A stretch of 64,000 bases of DNA from positions 1 to 64,000 of the forward strand of contig JACRQG010000041.1 in NCBI GenBank assembly GCA_016222805.1, given 5' to 3'. Of the stretch, positions 26,887 to 36,033 are shown piece by piece. A program made the position numbers and the translations under genes. The notes beneath the pieces are model-generated. The model had not been told where the DNA came from and ran no database searches. It saw nothing but the letters and a program-made list of their open reading frames with translations. Each line of letters begins with the position of its first letter. Within the stretch, counting starts at the first letter, position 1. Source of the DNA: Verrucomicrobiota bacterium. Lineage in GTDB: Bacteria > Verrucomicrobiota > Verrucomicrobiia > Opitutales > Opitutaceae.

Positions 26887-27345
26887 ATGTGCGCCTGCCT
26901 GCGCCCGCTCCTTGCCTTCGCGCTGTTCGCGGCGAGCGCGCTCGGCGCGGCCGAAAACCCGCCTCCGCGGCGGGATCGCGTGGAAGTGGAGCCGACCTGG
27001 ACGTCCATCTATGTCGGCACCGTTTCGCTGCAGATGCCCCCCTTTGTCCGGAATGGCGCCGGGGACTTCGAGTCGACCTACGTGGCGCGCGTCCTGCCCT
27101 TCTTCTTCTACAACGAAAGCGGCCGCCTCGCCATCCAGGTGCCGGACGAGTCCCTGCGCCGGCTCGCCGCCGGCGAGGCGGTCGAGTTCAGCGGCCGGGC
27201 CGTGAACGAGAAGGGCGAGCCACGACGCGTGGAGGGCAAGGCCACGCCTTCCGGACCGGACGCGGGGAAGATCAAGGTGCGCGTCTTTGTGTCGGCGCGG
27301 ATCGAACTGATCTTCAATACCACGTACCGCTTTCCGCCCCCGTGA
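26887..27345 (+). CDS. Exported hypothetical protein
   Basis: 152 aa, not recognised. Signal peptide about residues 1-21 ('LRPLLAFALFAASALGAAE'). The mature part is beta-rich with no cysteines: 'TSIYVGTVSLQMPPFVRNGA', 'YVARVLPFFFYNESGRLAIQ' and a C-terminal 'KVRVFVSARIELIFNTTYRF'. Repeated aromatic strands suggest a small periplasmic beta-sandwich. ATG 26887 directly precedes the signal peptide; an earlier in-frame ATG (26782) lies in the argH 5' region. Convergent with osmC. Confidence 0.7.
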   Translation: MCACLRPLLAFALFAASALGAAENPPPRRDRVEVEPTWTSIYVGTVSLQMPPFVRNGAGDFESTYVARVLPFFFYNESGRLAIQVPDESLRRLAAGEAVEFSGRAVNEKGEPRRVEGKATPSGPDAGKIKVRVFVSARIELIFNTTYRFPPP

Positions 27346-27432
27346 GCGATCGGGCACCGGCGCCACTCACACCTCCGGTTTCCGGAAGGTCCGTGCTGGT
27401 CCGAATCAACCGCGACCGGCGACCGGCGCCGA

Positions 27433-27840
27433 TCAGGCCCAGCGAAAGGTGATCACCTTCTCGACGTCCGGGTGCAGGCTGTGATGCACGGGACACGCCC
27501 GCGCCGCCCCTTCCAGGGGCTTCGCCGCCGGGTGGTCGGCGGGGATCGGTACGGTCACCTCGGCCGTAAGCCGGGCGATGCGGCGCGGGAGATCCGACGA
27601 CATTTCCTTGGTGACCTTGAACTGCAGCCCCCGCAGTTCCACGCCATGCTTGCGCGCCGCGATGGCCATGGTGGTGGCGATACAGGTGCCGAAAGCCGTG
27701 GCCACCAAGTCGGTGGGGGAGAACGCCTCGCCCTGCCCCTGGTTGTCCTTGGGGGCATCGGTGGTGAGCACGCTCCCGGAGGGGCCATGCCGCGTCTGAC
27801 AATGAAGGTTGCCCTGGTACTTGCCGGTGACTTCGACCAT
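27433..27840 (-). CDS. OsmC-family peroxiredoxin-like protein
   Basis: 135 aa. OsmC/Ohr fold. The two redox cysteines are present, Cys53 in 'FGTCIATTMAIAA' and Cys116 in 'RACPVHHSL'. The N-terminal 'KYQGNLHCQTRHGPSG' and 'FSPTDLVATA' fit the YhfA/OsmC-like group. Such proteins reduce organic hydroperoxides with thiol help. Arg for catalysis is not obvious. Single gene, convergent with the exported hypothetical gene and followed upstream by tRNA-Arg. Confidence 0.88.
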   Translation of the reverse strand: MVEVTGKYQGNLHCQTRHGPSGSVLTTDAPKDNQGQGEAFSPTDLVATAFGTCIATTMAIAARKHGVELRGLQFKVTKEMSSDLPRRIARLTAEVTVPIPADHPAAKPLEGAARACPVHHSLHPDVEKVITFRWA

Positions 27841-27928
27841 GCCGCCAGTCTCGTCACCGCTCCCGCCGCGGCAATCCCAAGTTCACCGCAGGTCCGCGGT
27901 TTCGTCAGCCAATCACGGCACGAGAAAA

Positions 27929-28005
27929 TGGCGCGGTGGCCGGGACTCGAACCCGGGACCGACGGTTTAGAAAACCGTTGCTCTATCCGGCTGAGCTACC
28001 ACCGC
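27929..28005 (-). tRNA. tRNA-Arg (anticodon TCT)
   Basis: Read on the reverse strand, the acceptor stem GCGGTGG/CCACCGC is perfect. The D-arm is AGCTC..GAGC-like, and the anticodon stem ACGGT/ACCGT holds loop TTTCTAA, giving anticodon TCT. The T-arm has the GGTTCGAGTCC core. Discriminator G is followed by an encoded CCA (TGG at 27929-27931 on the plus strand). The gene reads AGA codons, which are rare in GC-rich genes like these. Confidence 0.96.
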
Positions 28006-28123
28006 CCGAGAGGAAGACTGCCTGCAGCGTGCAGCCACGCTTCCGCTTGGCAATGCGAAGATGGGATGCCGGCCCCGTGCGTTCCGCGTTGCCGCCACCG
28101 CCCAACCCCTGATTTCGTCGGCT

Positions 28124-29932
28124 GTGCGCTTTCCTCACCGACTGCCCTTTCTTGCGCTGGTCCTTTTCGGCCCGCTGGCCACTCCCGCGTGCCTCCTCTC
28201 CGCTCCCGTGCGCCTGATCGACGAAGCTCCGGGCGCCGTTGTAACCGTCGCCCCCGGGGTGCAGCTCGTCGACTTCGGCCGCGTCGCCTTCGGCAATCTC
28301 CGGCTCGTTCCGCCCGCCGGAGCGCGCGGAAGGGTGACCGTCCACTTCGGCGAGGCCCTGTCGGCCGGCAGAATTAACCGCAAACCGCCCGGCACCGTGC
28401 GGTACGCAACGGCCCAGGTGGACCTCGCCGGCCCGCCTCCAATCCTGGCCGCCCCGCCACCCGACAAACGCAACACCCGGCAGGTCGGCCCCGGGGAGAA
28501 GCCGGACCAGTACGGACACATCACCCCTCCGGCCGTCCTGACCCCGCCCGCGTGGGGTGTCGTTCTCCCCTTCCGTTGGGTGGAAATCGAGGGCTGGCCG
28601 GGCGAACTGCGCCCGGAGCACCTGCGCCGCCAGTCCGCGTTTGCCGCCACCTGGGACGATCAGGCCGCCGCTTTCCGCGCCTCCGACACTCTCTACACCC
28701 GGATCTGGGAACTCTGCCGCTACTCGATCAAGGCGACGACCTTTGCCGGCGTCTATGTCGACGGCGATCGCGAGCGCATCCCCTACGAGGCCGACGCCTA
28801 CCTGAATCAGATCAGCCACTACGCCACCGACCGCGACGGGCGGATGGCCCGCGACACCTACGACTACCTGATGGCGCATCCCACCTGGCCGACGGAATGG
28901 GCGGCGCACATGATCTTCATGGCCCACGCGGACTGGATGCAGCACGGCGACAAGGCCTGGCTCGCGCCGCGCTATGCCGCGCTCAAGTCCAAGCTCCTCC
29001 TGGAACGCGCGCGCGCCGACGGCCTGCTCACCTCCTCTCCGGCTCACCTCCGAAAGGGCGATCTCGTCGACTGGCCTCCGGCCGAGCGGGACGGGTTCGT
29101 GTTCACACCGGTCAACACGGTCGTCAACGCCTTCCATCTCCGCAGCCTCGCCCTGATGGCGGATCTGGCCCGCTCCCTTGGCCACTCGGCCGACGCCGAC
29201 GCCTTCGCCGCCCGCGAACGCACGACCCGCGCCGCCTTCCAGGCAACGCTCTTCGACCCCGCCCGCGGGGTGTATCGCGACGGCGAGGGGACCGACCATG
29301 CGTCGCAGCACGCGAGCCTCTTCCCGCTCGCCTTCGGCCTGGTTCCCGGCGACCAACGGTCGCGGGTGGTGACCTGGGTCGCCTCCCGGGGCATGGCCTG
29401 TTCGGTCTATGCCGCCCAGTACCTCCTGGAAGGACTCTTCGAAAACGGCGCCGCGGACGCCGCCCATGCGCTGATCACGGCTCCGGGCGACCGCAGTTGG
29501 CGGCACATGCTCGAGAGCGGAACGACGATCACGTGGGAAGCCTGGGAGCAGAAGTACAAGCCCAACCAGGACTGGAACCACGCGTGGGGCGCAGCCCCGG
29601 CCAACCTGTTTCCACGCTACGTGCTGGGCGTCCAGGCGATCACTCCGGGTTGGGCCCGGGCCGCGATCCGCCCGTATCCTGGTCCCCTGACCTCCGCCGC
29701 GGGCAAAATTCCGACGCCGCGTGGCCCGATCGCGATCGAGTGGCGCCGCTCCCCGGCGTTCTCCCTCGAGGTGACCCTTCCGCCGGGAATGACGGCCCGC
29801 GTCACTTTGCCCGCCCCTCCCAGCTCACGCGGCGTCCTGGCCGGCGGTCAGCCGGTGCCGGCGCGCCGGGAAGGCGACACCTGGGTGTTGGTCGCCGACG
29901 TCATCGGCCACACCACGCTCACGGTGCGCTGA
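28124..29932 (+). CDS. GH78-type alpha-L-rhamnosidase
   Basis: 602 aa from GTG 28124; ATG 28061 would add 21 residues. Signal peptide runs over the first about 27 residues ('LPFLALVLFGPLATPACLL'). An N-terminal beta domain precedes the (alpha/alpha)6 barrel, which has 'DGDRERIPYEADAYL', the position of the catalytic general acid, and 'TTITWEAWEQKYKPNQDWNH', the usual second acidic site. A C-terminal beta-sandwich ends the protein. It would cleave terminal L-rhamnose from plant or microbial polysaccharides outside the cytoplasm. Its last 14 bp overlap the convergent carboxypeptidase gene. Confidence 0.82.
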   Translation: MRFPHRLPFLALVLFGPLATPACLLSAPVRLIDEAPGAVVTVAPGVQLVDFGRVAFGNLRLVPPAGARGRVTVHFGEALSAGRINRKPPGTVRYATAQVDLAGPPPILAAPPPDKRNTRQVGPGEKPDQYGHITPPAVLTPPAWGVVLPFRWVEIEGWPGELRPEHLRRQSAFAATWDDQAAAFRASDTLYTRIWELCRYSIKATTFAGVYVDGDRERIPYEADAYLNQISHYATDRDGRMARDTYDYLMAHPTWPTEWAAHMIFMAHADWMQHGDKAWLAPRYAALKSKLLLERARADGLLTSSPAHLRKGDLVDWPPAERDGFVFTPVNTVVNAFHLRSLALMADLARSLGHSADADAFAARERTTRAAFQATLFDPARGVYRDGEGTDHASQHASLFPLAFGLVPGDQRSRVVTWVASRGMACSVYAAQYLLEGLFENGAADAAHALITAPGDRSWRHMLESGTTITWEAWEQKYKPNQDWNHAWGAAPANLFPRYVLGVQAITPGWARAAIRPYPGPLTSAAGKIPTPRGPIAIEWRRSPAFSLEVTLPPGMTARVTLPAPPSSRGVLAGGQPVPARREGDTWVLVADVIGHTTLTVR

Positions 29933-31211
29933 TCCCGCCGTCGCCGAGGTGAACGAGGATGGCCTCGGCCAGATCGCGGCCGAGGGCCCTGGCGGCATTG
30001 GCGTTCATCTCCACGCCAAAGGCATCCGCGTAGGTAATCTCGAGCGTCGCCGCGAGGCGCGCGTCTGGAAACGTGTCGCGGGCCCAGGCGGCATTGGACC
30101 GACCGGCCGAGTAGTTGCCGGCGGTGTTCCACGCCACCCCGGCCGGCAGGTAGCAGTCAGCCTCCCGCACCGGGATCGGTCCGCGCCGCACGCGGGAAAG
30201 CGTCCGCACGAACGCGCGTTCCTTTTCCGGCCAGGCGCCTCCCGCGGAGCCGACCAGGTACACGCGATCATTCCACTGCCCCCGGATGTGCGGGCAGTGC
30301 AGGTCCAGGCTGAGCCGCACGGCCGGCGCCAGTTCGCTCCCGAGTTTCATCCACGCCGCCACTTCGGGATAGAGTGGCGACGCGTTGTAGTCGCGATTGT
30401 GATCGTGGGGGCGACGGTTCTTCCCCTGATCGCCCTGCTCCACCCCGTCCTTGTCCGCAAACGGCATCGCCACGATTTGCCACTGGCTCCGCCAGCGGCG
30501 GCCGAGGTCGTCCTCCGCGAGCGCGGCGTCGAGCAGTCCCTCGAGGACATACGACGCGATCGATTCACACGCGTGATGCCGGGCCGTCAACAGCACCACC
30601 CCGCGGATCTTCCCGGGGTCCAGACCGCCGGCCCGGATGACCTCCACGCGCCTCCCCTGACGACTGCGACAAAGTTCGCCCACGGCCAGGTCACCACGGC
30701 CGGCTTTCGCCGCGAGCCAGGCACGCCAGTGCGCCTCGGTGTACGCTGGCGCAAAGGCCCAACGGGCATCAACCGCCCCCGCCGGCGCCTCGACCTCAAA
30801 CGCCCAGGCTCCCGGTCCCTCCGCGGAAATCTTCCGCACGCGGTCCGCGCCCGCCCACTTCCACGTCAGGCCGCCATCGAGGCTCACCGCCGGGCCTCGC
30901 ACGCCGATCGGGTTTGGTCCGGGAAACACCACGGTGGCGGTCTCGCCGGCGTCGGCCCGCAGGCGGAAATGAAAATGAAACCACCAGCCCGTCGTGTCGC
31001 GCAGGTCCGGGGCTACTGTAAAGGTCGACCCCGTGCGCGAGAGGATCCGAAGGTTGCCACCGGGGAAGTCCGCCTCGAGTTCCGCCGCCGGGCTGCGCGC
31101 GAGGAGCCCCGCCAGGATCAGCCCGGCGACGCGTCGACGCCAGCCGCGACCGATCCCGGCCGCCGACCCGCCGACCGCGTGCCCCGTGCGCACCGGAAAT
31201 GCCATCGTCAC
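29919..31211 (-). CDS. M14-family zinc carboxypeptidase-like protein
   Basis: 430 aa with a signal peptide in the first about 43 residues. A beta-sandwich of about 130 residues precedes the M14 domain. Zinc ligands: HxxE at His213-Glu216 ('RHHACES') and His in 'SLDLHCPHI'; the catalytic Glu is in 'TLEITYAD'. 'PHDHNRDYN' is typical of the cytosolic-carboxypeptidase-like/DUF2817-type branch. Substrate probably peptide or peptidoglycan-derived (inference). Lies 4 bp from the end of the adenylate kinase gene upstream, same strand. Confidence 0.78.
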   Translation of the reverse strand: MTMAFPVRTGHAVGGSAAGIGRGWRRRVAGLILAGLLARSPAAELEADFPGGNLRILSRTGSTFTVAPDLRDTTGWWFHFHFRLRADAGETATVVFPGPNPIGVRGPAVSLDGGLTWKWAGADRVRKISAEGPGAWAFEVEAPAGAVDARWAFAPAYTEAHWRAWLAAKAGRGDLAVGELCRSRQGRRVEVIRAGGLDPGKIRGVVLLTARHHACESIASYVLEGLLDAALAEDDLGRRWRSQWQIVAMPFADKDGVEQGDQGKNRRPHDHNRDYNASPLYPEVAAWMKLGSELAPAVRLSLDLHCPHIRGQWNDRVYLVGSAGGAWPEKERAFVRTLSRVRRGPIPVREADCYLPAGVAWNTAGNYSAGRSNAAWARDTFPDARLAATLEITYADAFGVEMNANAARALGRDLAEAILVHLGDGGISAP

Positions 31212-31215
31212 GGAT

Positions 31216-32385
31216 CTACCGCATGTGCCGGAGGCCTTCTTCGATGGCCGCCGAGCAACGCGCGGAGACTTCCTCGAAGCTCCCCATGCCGTCGACCTTG
31301 GAGACGCCGTGGAGCTGGTTGTACTTGGCGATCACCGGCACGGTCTTGGTCTCGTGCTCGAGGAGCCGCTTCACGATCTTCGACGTGCTCGTGTCGTAGG
31401 GCATGCACCCGGCCGTCTTGCTTCGCTCGTCGAGCCGGCGAATCAACTCGAGCGTCGGCACCTCGATCTCCAGCACCTGGGCAATCTTGGAACCGTGCTT
31501 CTGCAGCAGACCATCGAGGATGTAGGACTGCACCAGCGTGCGGGGAAAGCCCTTGAAGATGTACCCCTTCACGTCGCGGGCGTTGGCGAGTTTCTTCTCG
31601 ATCAACTGCACCACGATTTCGTCAGGCACGAGCTGGCCGTTCTCGTAGTGCGCGGTGATGCGCTTCCCGATCTCCGTCCCCTGCTTGATCTCCTGATCGA
31701 GCATCGGCCCGGTCGCGACATACTCGAGGTCGTATTTCTTCGCGAGCGCCCGTCCCTGCGAGCCGCGACCGGATCCCGGGTAGCCGAAGAGGACGACATT
31801 GAACAGCCGCCGGCTCAGCTCATCGCGGATGATCTCGCGCACGCGCTCGTGCACCGCCTCGATCGGCGCCGTGCCGTCCACCTCGCGGTAGATGCCGCGG
31901 TCCCGGTAGAACTGGAGCACGGGCAGGGTCTTCTGGTTGTACTCGCGCAGGCGGTTGCGGATCACGACCTCGTTGTCGTCGCTCCGGCCCGAGGTGACGC
32001 CGCGGGCGAGCAGGCGCCGCACCGACTCCTCCTCCGGCACATGCAGGCTGATCAGGCAGCTGAGCGCCGTGTGCAGCTTCAGCATCAGTCCCTCGAGGAT
32101 GTAAGCCTGGATGTAGGTGCGTGGGAAGCCGTCAAAGAGGAACCCGCCGCAGCCGGGATTCTCGGTGATCGTCTTCTCGATGATCTGGACGATGATTTCG
32201 TCGGGCACGAGGCCGCCCGCCGCGATGATGCTCTGGGCCTCCTGCCCCAGCCTCGTCTTGGCCGCCATCTCTTTCCGCAGGAGATCTCCGGTGGAGATGT
32301 AGAAGAGGTTGTACTTCTTGATCAGGAATTCCGACTGCGTGCCTTTGCCCGCGCCGGGAGGACCAAACAGGGCGATGTTGAGCAT
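31216..32385 (-). CDS. adk: Adenylate kinase fused to a degenerate second adenylate kinase domain
   Basis: 389 aa; normal adenylate kinases have about 190-220. Domain 1 (residues 1-190) is complete: P-loop 'GPPGAGKGT' (8-16), 'STGDLLR' with Arg37, 'FDGFPR' with Asp85, and the short lid 'SGRSDDNEVVIRNRL'. Domain 2 (about 193-389) has the same layout but altered catalytic residues: 'GYPGSGRGS' (Lys to Arg207), 'ATGPMLD' (Arg to Asp230), 'FKGFPR' (Asp to Lys278) and no 'GR-DD' lid. So the front half should interconvert AMP/ADP/ATP and the rear half is probably a non-catalytic regulatory or structural copy. ATG 32385 is taken over 32400. Confidence 0.9.
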   Translation of the reverse strand: MLNIALFGPPGAGKGTQSEFLIKKYNLFYISTGDLLRKEMAAKTRLGQEAQSIIAAGGLVPDEIIVQIIEKTITENPGCGGFLFDGFPRTYIQAYILEGLMLKLHTALSCLISLHVPEEESVRRLLARGVTSGRSDDNEVVIRNRLREYNQKTLPVLQFYRDRGIYREVDGTAPIEAVHERVREIIRDELSRRLFNVVLFGYPGSGRGSQGRALAKKYDLEYVATGPMLDQEIKQGTEIGKRITAHYENGQLVPDEIVVQLIEKKLANARDVKGYIFKGFPRTLVQSYILDGLLQKHGSKIAQVLEIEVPTLELIRRLDERSKTAGCMPYDTSTSKIVKRLLEHETKTVPVIAKYNQLHGVSKVDGMGSFEEVSARCSAAIEEGLRHMR

Positions 32386-32637
32386 GAGAGGTTGGAGCAA
32401 CGAGCCGCTGACGGCCTCAGTCTTCCAACCCGGCGCCCCAAGTGCAAGGCAAACGCCCGTGGTTCGCCGGCCCGAGCGCGCTGTCGCGCGGCATCCGTCC
32501 GCCCCGCGACAAGAAGCGGCCGCGCCAGCGCGAAGGCTGCAACTTCTGCCCGCAACCCGGGTATTCGGTGGACCACCCGTGCGGCGAACACCTTGTCAGC
32601 GTTGTTCGCGCATGGCACAATCCTCCTCCTCCACCCC

Positions 32638-34383
32638 ATGTCCTCCCAACACCCGCCCGCGCCTGCCTCCCTCCTTCGTCTTTGGCCAGCCGTGGTGCTG
32701 GTCGCCGTGCAGTGGCTGCTCTGGTTTGTCATCCCCCTCTTCTTTCCCGGCACCATGATGCTTGCGCTCATCGGCGCCGCCGCCGGTGGCCTCGGCGTGC
32801 TCGTGTGGTGGTTCTTCTTTAGCCGGTTGCCGTGGAGCGAACGCCTCGGGGTCGTCGCGTTGATGGTCGCTTCGGTGGTCGTACTCCAACGAATCGTCCA
32901 CCCGTCGATCGCCAATGCGATGATGGGAATGATGCTCCCGATCTATTCTGTTCCCGTCTTCTGCCTCGCGCTCGTCGGCGCCGCGGCGGCGGCACGCCGG
33001 CAGGCCCCCGGTCCGCGCCGGCTCATCCTGGGCCTCGCGATTCTCGCCGCCTCGGGCACCTTTGCCCTCCTTCGGACCGGAGGAATCACGGGAGAGGGAG
33101 ACGCCGACCTCCACTGGCGCTGGCAGCAAAGCCCCGAGGAACGGCTCCTGGCGCACGGTTCCGCCGCCGCCTCAACCGGAACAAAAACACCCGGCCCGTC
33201 CGTCGCCGTCCAACCGTCCTCGTGGCCCGGGTTTCGAGGAGCTCAACGGGACGCCGCCGTCCGCGGCACCGCGCTCACCTGGGACGGGCCCTCGACCGCT
33301 CCGACCGCACTGTGGCGCCGGCCCGTCGGCCCGGGCTGGTCGTCCTTCGCGGTCGAAGGCGATCTTCTCTACACCCAGGAACAACGAGGCGAAGAGGAAG
33401 TGGTTGCCTGTTACCGCCTCACCACGGGCGAACCCGTCTGGAGCCACGGGGACCGGGTGCGATTCTGGGAGTCCAACGCCGGCGCAGGTCCACGGGGCAC
33501 CCCGCTGCTGCACCAGGGCAAGGTCTTCGCGTGCGGGGCCACCGGGCTCGTCAACGCGCTCGACGCCCGCACCGGCGCAGTCGTGTGGTCCCGCCGGGCC
33601 GCCGACGACACGGGCCAGAAGATCCCGGACTGGGGCTTTGCCGGATCTCCGCTGGCCGCCGGCGATCTCGTGATCGTAGCCACGGCCGGAGTCGTCGCAG
33701 CCTACGACGCCGCCAAGGGCAACCTGCGCTGGGTCGGCCCGAAGGGCGGCTGGGGCTACAGTTCCCCGCACGCCGCCACGCTCGATGGCGTGCCGCAGAT
33801 CCTCTTCTGCAACGGCCAGGGCGTGCTGGCCCTCGCTCCCGTCGACGGGGCCCTGTTGTGGCAACACGCCTGGAAAAGCGACGGCATCGCCCAGCCGGCG
33901 CTCCTGCCCGACGGCGACATCCTCCTCGGGAGTGGGTCCGGACTGGGCACCAAGTCCGGCGTGCTGCGCCTCGCGGTGACCCGCCGCGGTGGCAAGTGGA
34001 CGAGCGAGGAGCGCTGGAGTTCGCTGGTCGTCAAACCCTACTACAACGATCTCGTCGTGCACCGCGGGCATGTGTACGGCTTCGACGGCAGCCGATTGGC
34101 CTGTCTCGAACTGGATGCCGGCGAGCGCCGCTGGAAAGGCGGCCGCTACGGGCACGGCCAGATTCTCCTGCTCGCCGATCAGGACCTGCTCCTCGTCCTT
34201 TCCGAGTCCGGCGAAGTCGCCCTCGTGAAAGCGGTGCCCGACGCCTTCGTCGAGCTGGCGCGCATTCCCGCGATCCAAGGCAAGACGTGGAATCACCCCG
34301 TCCTCGCCGGCGACGTGCTGCTGGTCCGCAACAGCGAGGAAATGGCGGCCTTTCGTTTCGCCTCGAGCAGCCGCCGTCCGTGA
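32638..34383 (+). CDS. Membrane-anchored PQQ-like beta-propeller protein
   Basis: 581 aa. Four to five membrane helices fill residues about 15-135 ('PAVVLVAVQWLLWFVIPLFF', 'LALIGAAAGGLGVLVWWFFF', 'LILGLAILAASGTFALL'). A propeller of PQQ-type blades follows ('SSWPGFRGAQRDAAV', 'LTTGEPVWSHG', 'DARTGAVVWSRR', 'DLLLVLSESGEVALV'). The 'WPGFRG' opening is common in exported PQQ-like proteins of Planctomycetes and Verrucomicrobia. No enzyme residues are evident. The frame is open far upstream, antisense to other genes, but ATG 32638 begins the membrane domain. Divergent from adk with a 252 bp gap in which I see no gene. Confidence 0.8.
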   Translation: MSSQHPPAPASLLRLWPAVVLVAVQWLLWFVIPLFFPGTMMLALIGAAAGGLGVLVWWFFFSRLPWSERLGVVALMVASVVVLQRIVHPSIANAMMGMMLPIYSVPVFCLALVGAAAAARRQAPGPRRLILGLAILAASGTFALLRTGGITGEGDADLHWRWQQSPEERLLAHGSAAASTGTKTPGPSVAVQPSSWPGFRGAQRDAAVRGTALTWDGPSTAPTALWRRPVGPGWSSFAVEGDLLYTQEQRGEEEVVACYRLTTGEPVWSHGDRVRFWESNAGAGPRGTPLLHQGKVFACGATGLVNALDARTGAVVWSRRAADDTGQKIPDWGFAGSPLAAGDLVIVATAGVVAAYDAAKGNLRWVGPKGGWGYSSPHAATLDGVPQILFCNGQGVLALAPVDGALLWQHAWKSDGIAQPALLPDGDILLGSGSGLGTKSGVLRLAVTRRGGKWTSEERWSSLVVKPYYNDLVVHRGHVYGFDGSRLACLELDAGERRWKGGRYGHGQILLLADQDLLLVLSESGEVALVKAVPDAFVELARIPAIQGKTWNHPVLAGDVLLVRNSEEMAAFRFASSSRRP

Positions 34384-34520
34384 GGCTGCCAGCCCTGCGC
34401 GGGAGCCCGCCAGCGTCAGAAGGCTGCCAGGAGCATCCCGGCCCGCGGCACCGGGATTAGGCGTGAGTTTCCGCCGGGGCCCTGCTGGGCTTGCAGCCTG
34501 ACGGTCGCCTTCCCCTCCCC

Positions 34521-35471
34521 ATGCCGCACACACGTCGCACCTTCCTCGCCTCCGCGCTGAGCGCGGGCCTTGTCGGAAACCTCCCTGCCGGTGCTCCCTC
34601 GGCTGCCCCGACCGTCCGCCGCCGGACACGTCTGGCCATCGCCTCCTACTCTTACTGGCATTTCAAGACCGCTAAGGTGCCGATCCCGGTCGTGATGGAT
34701 CGCGCCGCCGCCCTGGGCGTCGAGGGCGTCGACATCCTCCACCGCCAGATGGATCTCCCGGAGCGCGGTCCGCTCGATGCCGCCGGTCGCGCCCACCTCC
34801 ACCGGCTAAAGCGCCACGCGTTTTTGAACGGCCTCGAGATCTGCTGTCTTTCCACCCACCAGAGCTTCGTCAAGTCCGACCCCGCCGAACTCGCCGCGGA
34901 AGTGGAGCACACCCGCAAGTGCATCGAAATCGCCGCCGAACTCGGCTGCCCTTCCCTCCGGATCAACACGGGGCGGTGGGGCACCACCCGGAGCTTCGAC
35001 GCGCTGATGGCCAACCGCGGCATCGAGCCGGTACTCCCCGGCCACACGGAGGACGAGGGCTTCAAGTGGTGCATCGACGGGATTTCCCGGTGCCTGCCCA
35101 AAGCCGAACAGCACGGCGTCGTCCTCGCATTGGAAAACCACTGGGGGCTGGCCCGCACCTCTGCCGGCCTGCTGCGAATCCTGAACAGCCTCGACTCACC
35201 GTGGCTCGGCGCGCTGATGGACACCGGCAACTTCCTCGAAAACCCCTACGAACAACTGGAAGCCATGGCGCCCAAGACGGTCTACGTGCAGGCGAAGACC
35301 TACCCGGGCGGGGGCGAATGGTACACCCTGGACCTCGACTATCCCCGGATTGCCGGCCTGCTCGACCGGGCGGGTTACCGAGGTTGGGTCGCGCTCGAAA
35401 TGGAGGGCAAAGAGGACCCTGCCACCGCCGTTCCCCGTAGCCTGGAGGTATTGCGACAGGCGTTCGGCTGA
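34521..35471 (+). CDS. Tat-exported sugar phosphate isomerase/epimerase-like TIM barrel
   Basis: 316 aa. Twin-arginine signal 'TRRTFLASAL' at residues 4-13, then an AP_endonuc_2/xylose-isomerase-like barrel: 'VEGVDILHRQMDL', 'ENHWGLARTSAGLLRIL', 'LGALMDTGNFLENPYEQLEA', 'VYVQAKTYPGGGEW' and 'GWVALEMEGKED'. Glu/Asp/His residues in these strands would bind the metal. Such proteins are abundant in Verrucomicrobia and Planctomycetes for sugar metabolism outside the cytoplasm. ATG 34521 is chosen because the Tat motif follows it directly. The substrate is not evident. Confidence 0.83.
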   Translation: MPHTRRTFLASALSAGLVGNLPAGAPSAAPTVRRRTRLAIASYSYWHFKTAKVPIPVVMDRAAALGVEGVDILHRQMDLPERGPLDAAGRAHLHRLKRHAFLNGLEICCLSTHQSFVKSDPAELAAEVEHTRKCIEIAAELGCPSLRINTGRWGTTRSFDALMANRGIEPVLPGHTEDEGFKWCIDGISRCLPKAEQHGVVLALENHWGLARTSAGLLRILNSLDSPWLGALMDTGNFLENPYEQLEAMAPKTVYVQAKTYPGGGEWYTLDLDYPRIAGLLDRAGYRGWVALEMEGKEDPATAVPRSLEVLRQAFG

Positions 35472-35559
35472 ACGGGATTCCACAGGCACGGGATTTCAGT
35501 ACATTTTTTCGGGGCGGTGCCGATGTCACTCCCCAGGGTCCATCTGCCCAATTCGCTTC

Positions 35560-35985
35560 ATGTCCCGCATCCTCCTCATTGATGACGACGACGCCCTCCG
35601 CACCGTGCTCGCAAGAGCCCTGACCCAGGCGGGATATGAAGTCGTGGAGGCAAATGAAGGCCGCCGTGCGGTGGAGTGCCTGCGCCGCAGCCCCGTGGAT
35701 GTGGTGGTGACCGACCTGATCATGCCGGGACAGGAAGGCATCGAGACCATCATGCAGCTCCGCCGCGATCATCCCGCCCTGCCCGTCATCGCGATGTCCG
35801 GGGGCATGGCCAATTCGCCCCACTACCTGGACTTGGCGCGCCGTCTGGGTGCCCGCCGGACCCTGCAGAAGCCGTTTCTCGTCGAAGACATCGTGCTGGC
35901 CCTGCGCTCGGTCCTTCCCCCCTCCTCGGCGCCGGAACAGCCCCCGGGCGCACCGCCGGTGCCGCCCACCGGGATCCGGTCCTGA
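35560..35985 (+). CDS. Stand-alone response-regulator receiver protein (copy 1)
   Basis: 141 aa, receiver domain only. Phospho-acceptor Asp52 in 'VVTDLIMPGQEG', acidic pocket 'IDDDDA' at 7-12, switch Ser80 in 'IAMSGG' and Lys104 in 'LQKPF'. A Pro/Ala-rich tail follows and no output domain exists, so it may work as a phosphate sink or protein-binding switch. About half of the first 118 residues match the receiver at 62950, without gaps (hand count). ATG 35560 is preceded by no histidine kinase gene; the 3' neighbour is an EamA transporter at 48 bp. Confidence 0.88.
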   Translation: MSRILLIDDDDALRTVLARALTQAGYEVVEANEGRRAVECLRRSPVDVVVTDLIMPGQEGIETIMQLRRDHPALPVIAMSGGMANSPHYLDLARRLGARRTLQKPFLVEDIVLALRSVLPPSSAPEQPPGAPPVPPTGIRS

Positions 35986-36033
35986 GAAGCGAACCTTGCC
36001 TCGCGCCCGCCAACCTGAGCGGATCGCAGCGGC

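Noticed and set aside
30994-32637. Long open frame running into the PQQ-type protein from the left
   Set aside because: It is antisense to the M14 and adenylate kinase genes and has Arg/His/Leu-biased mirror composition; membrane-domain coding starts at 32638.
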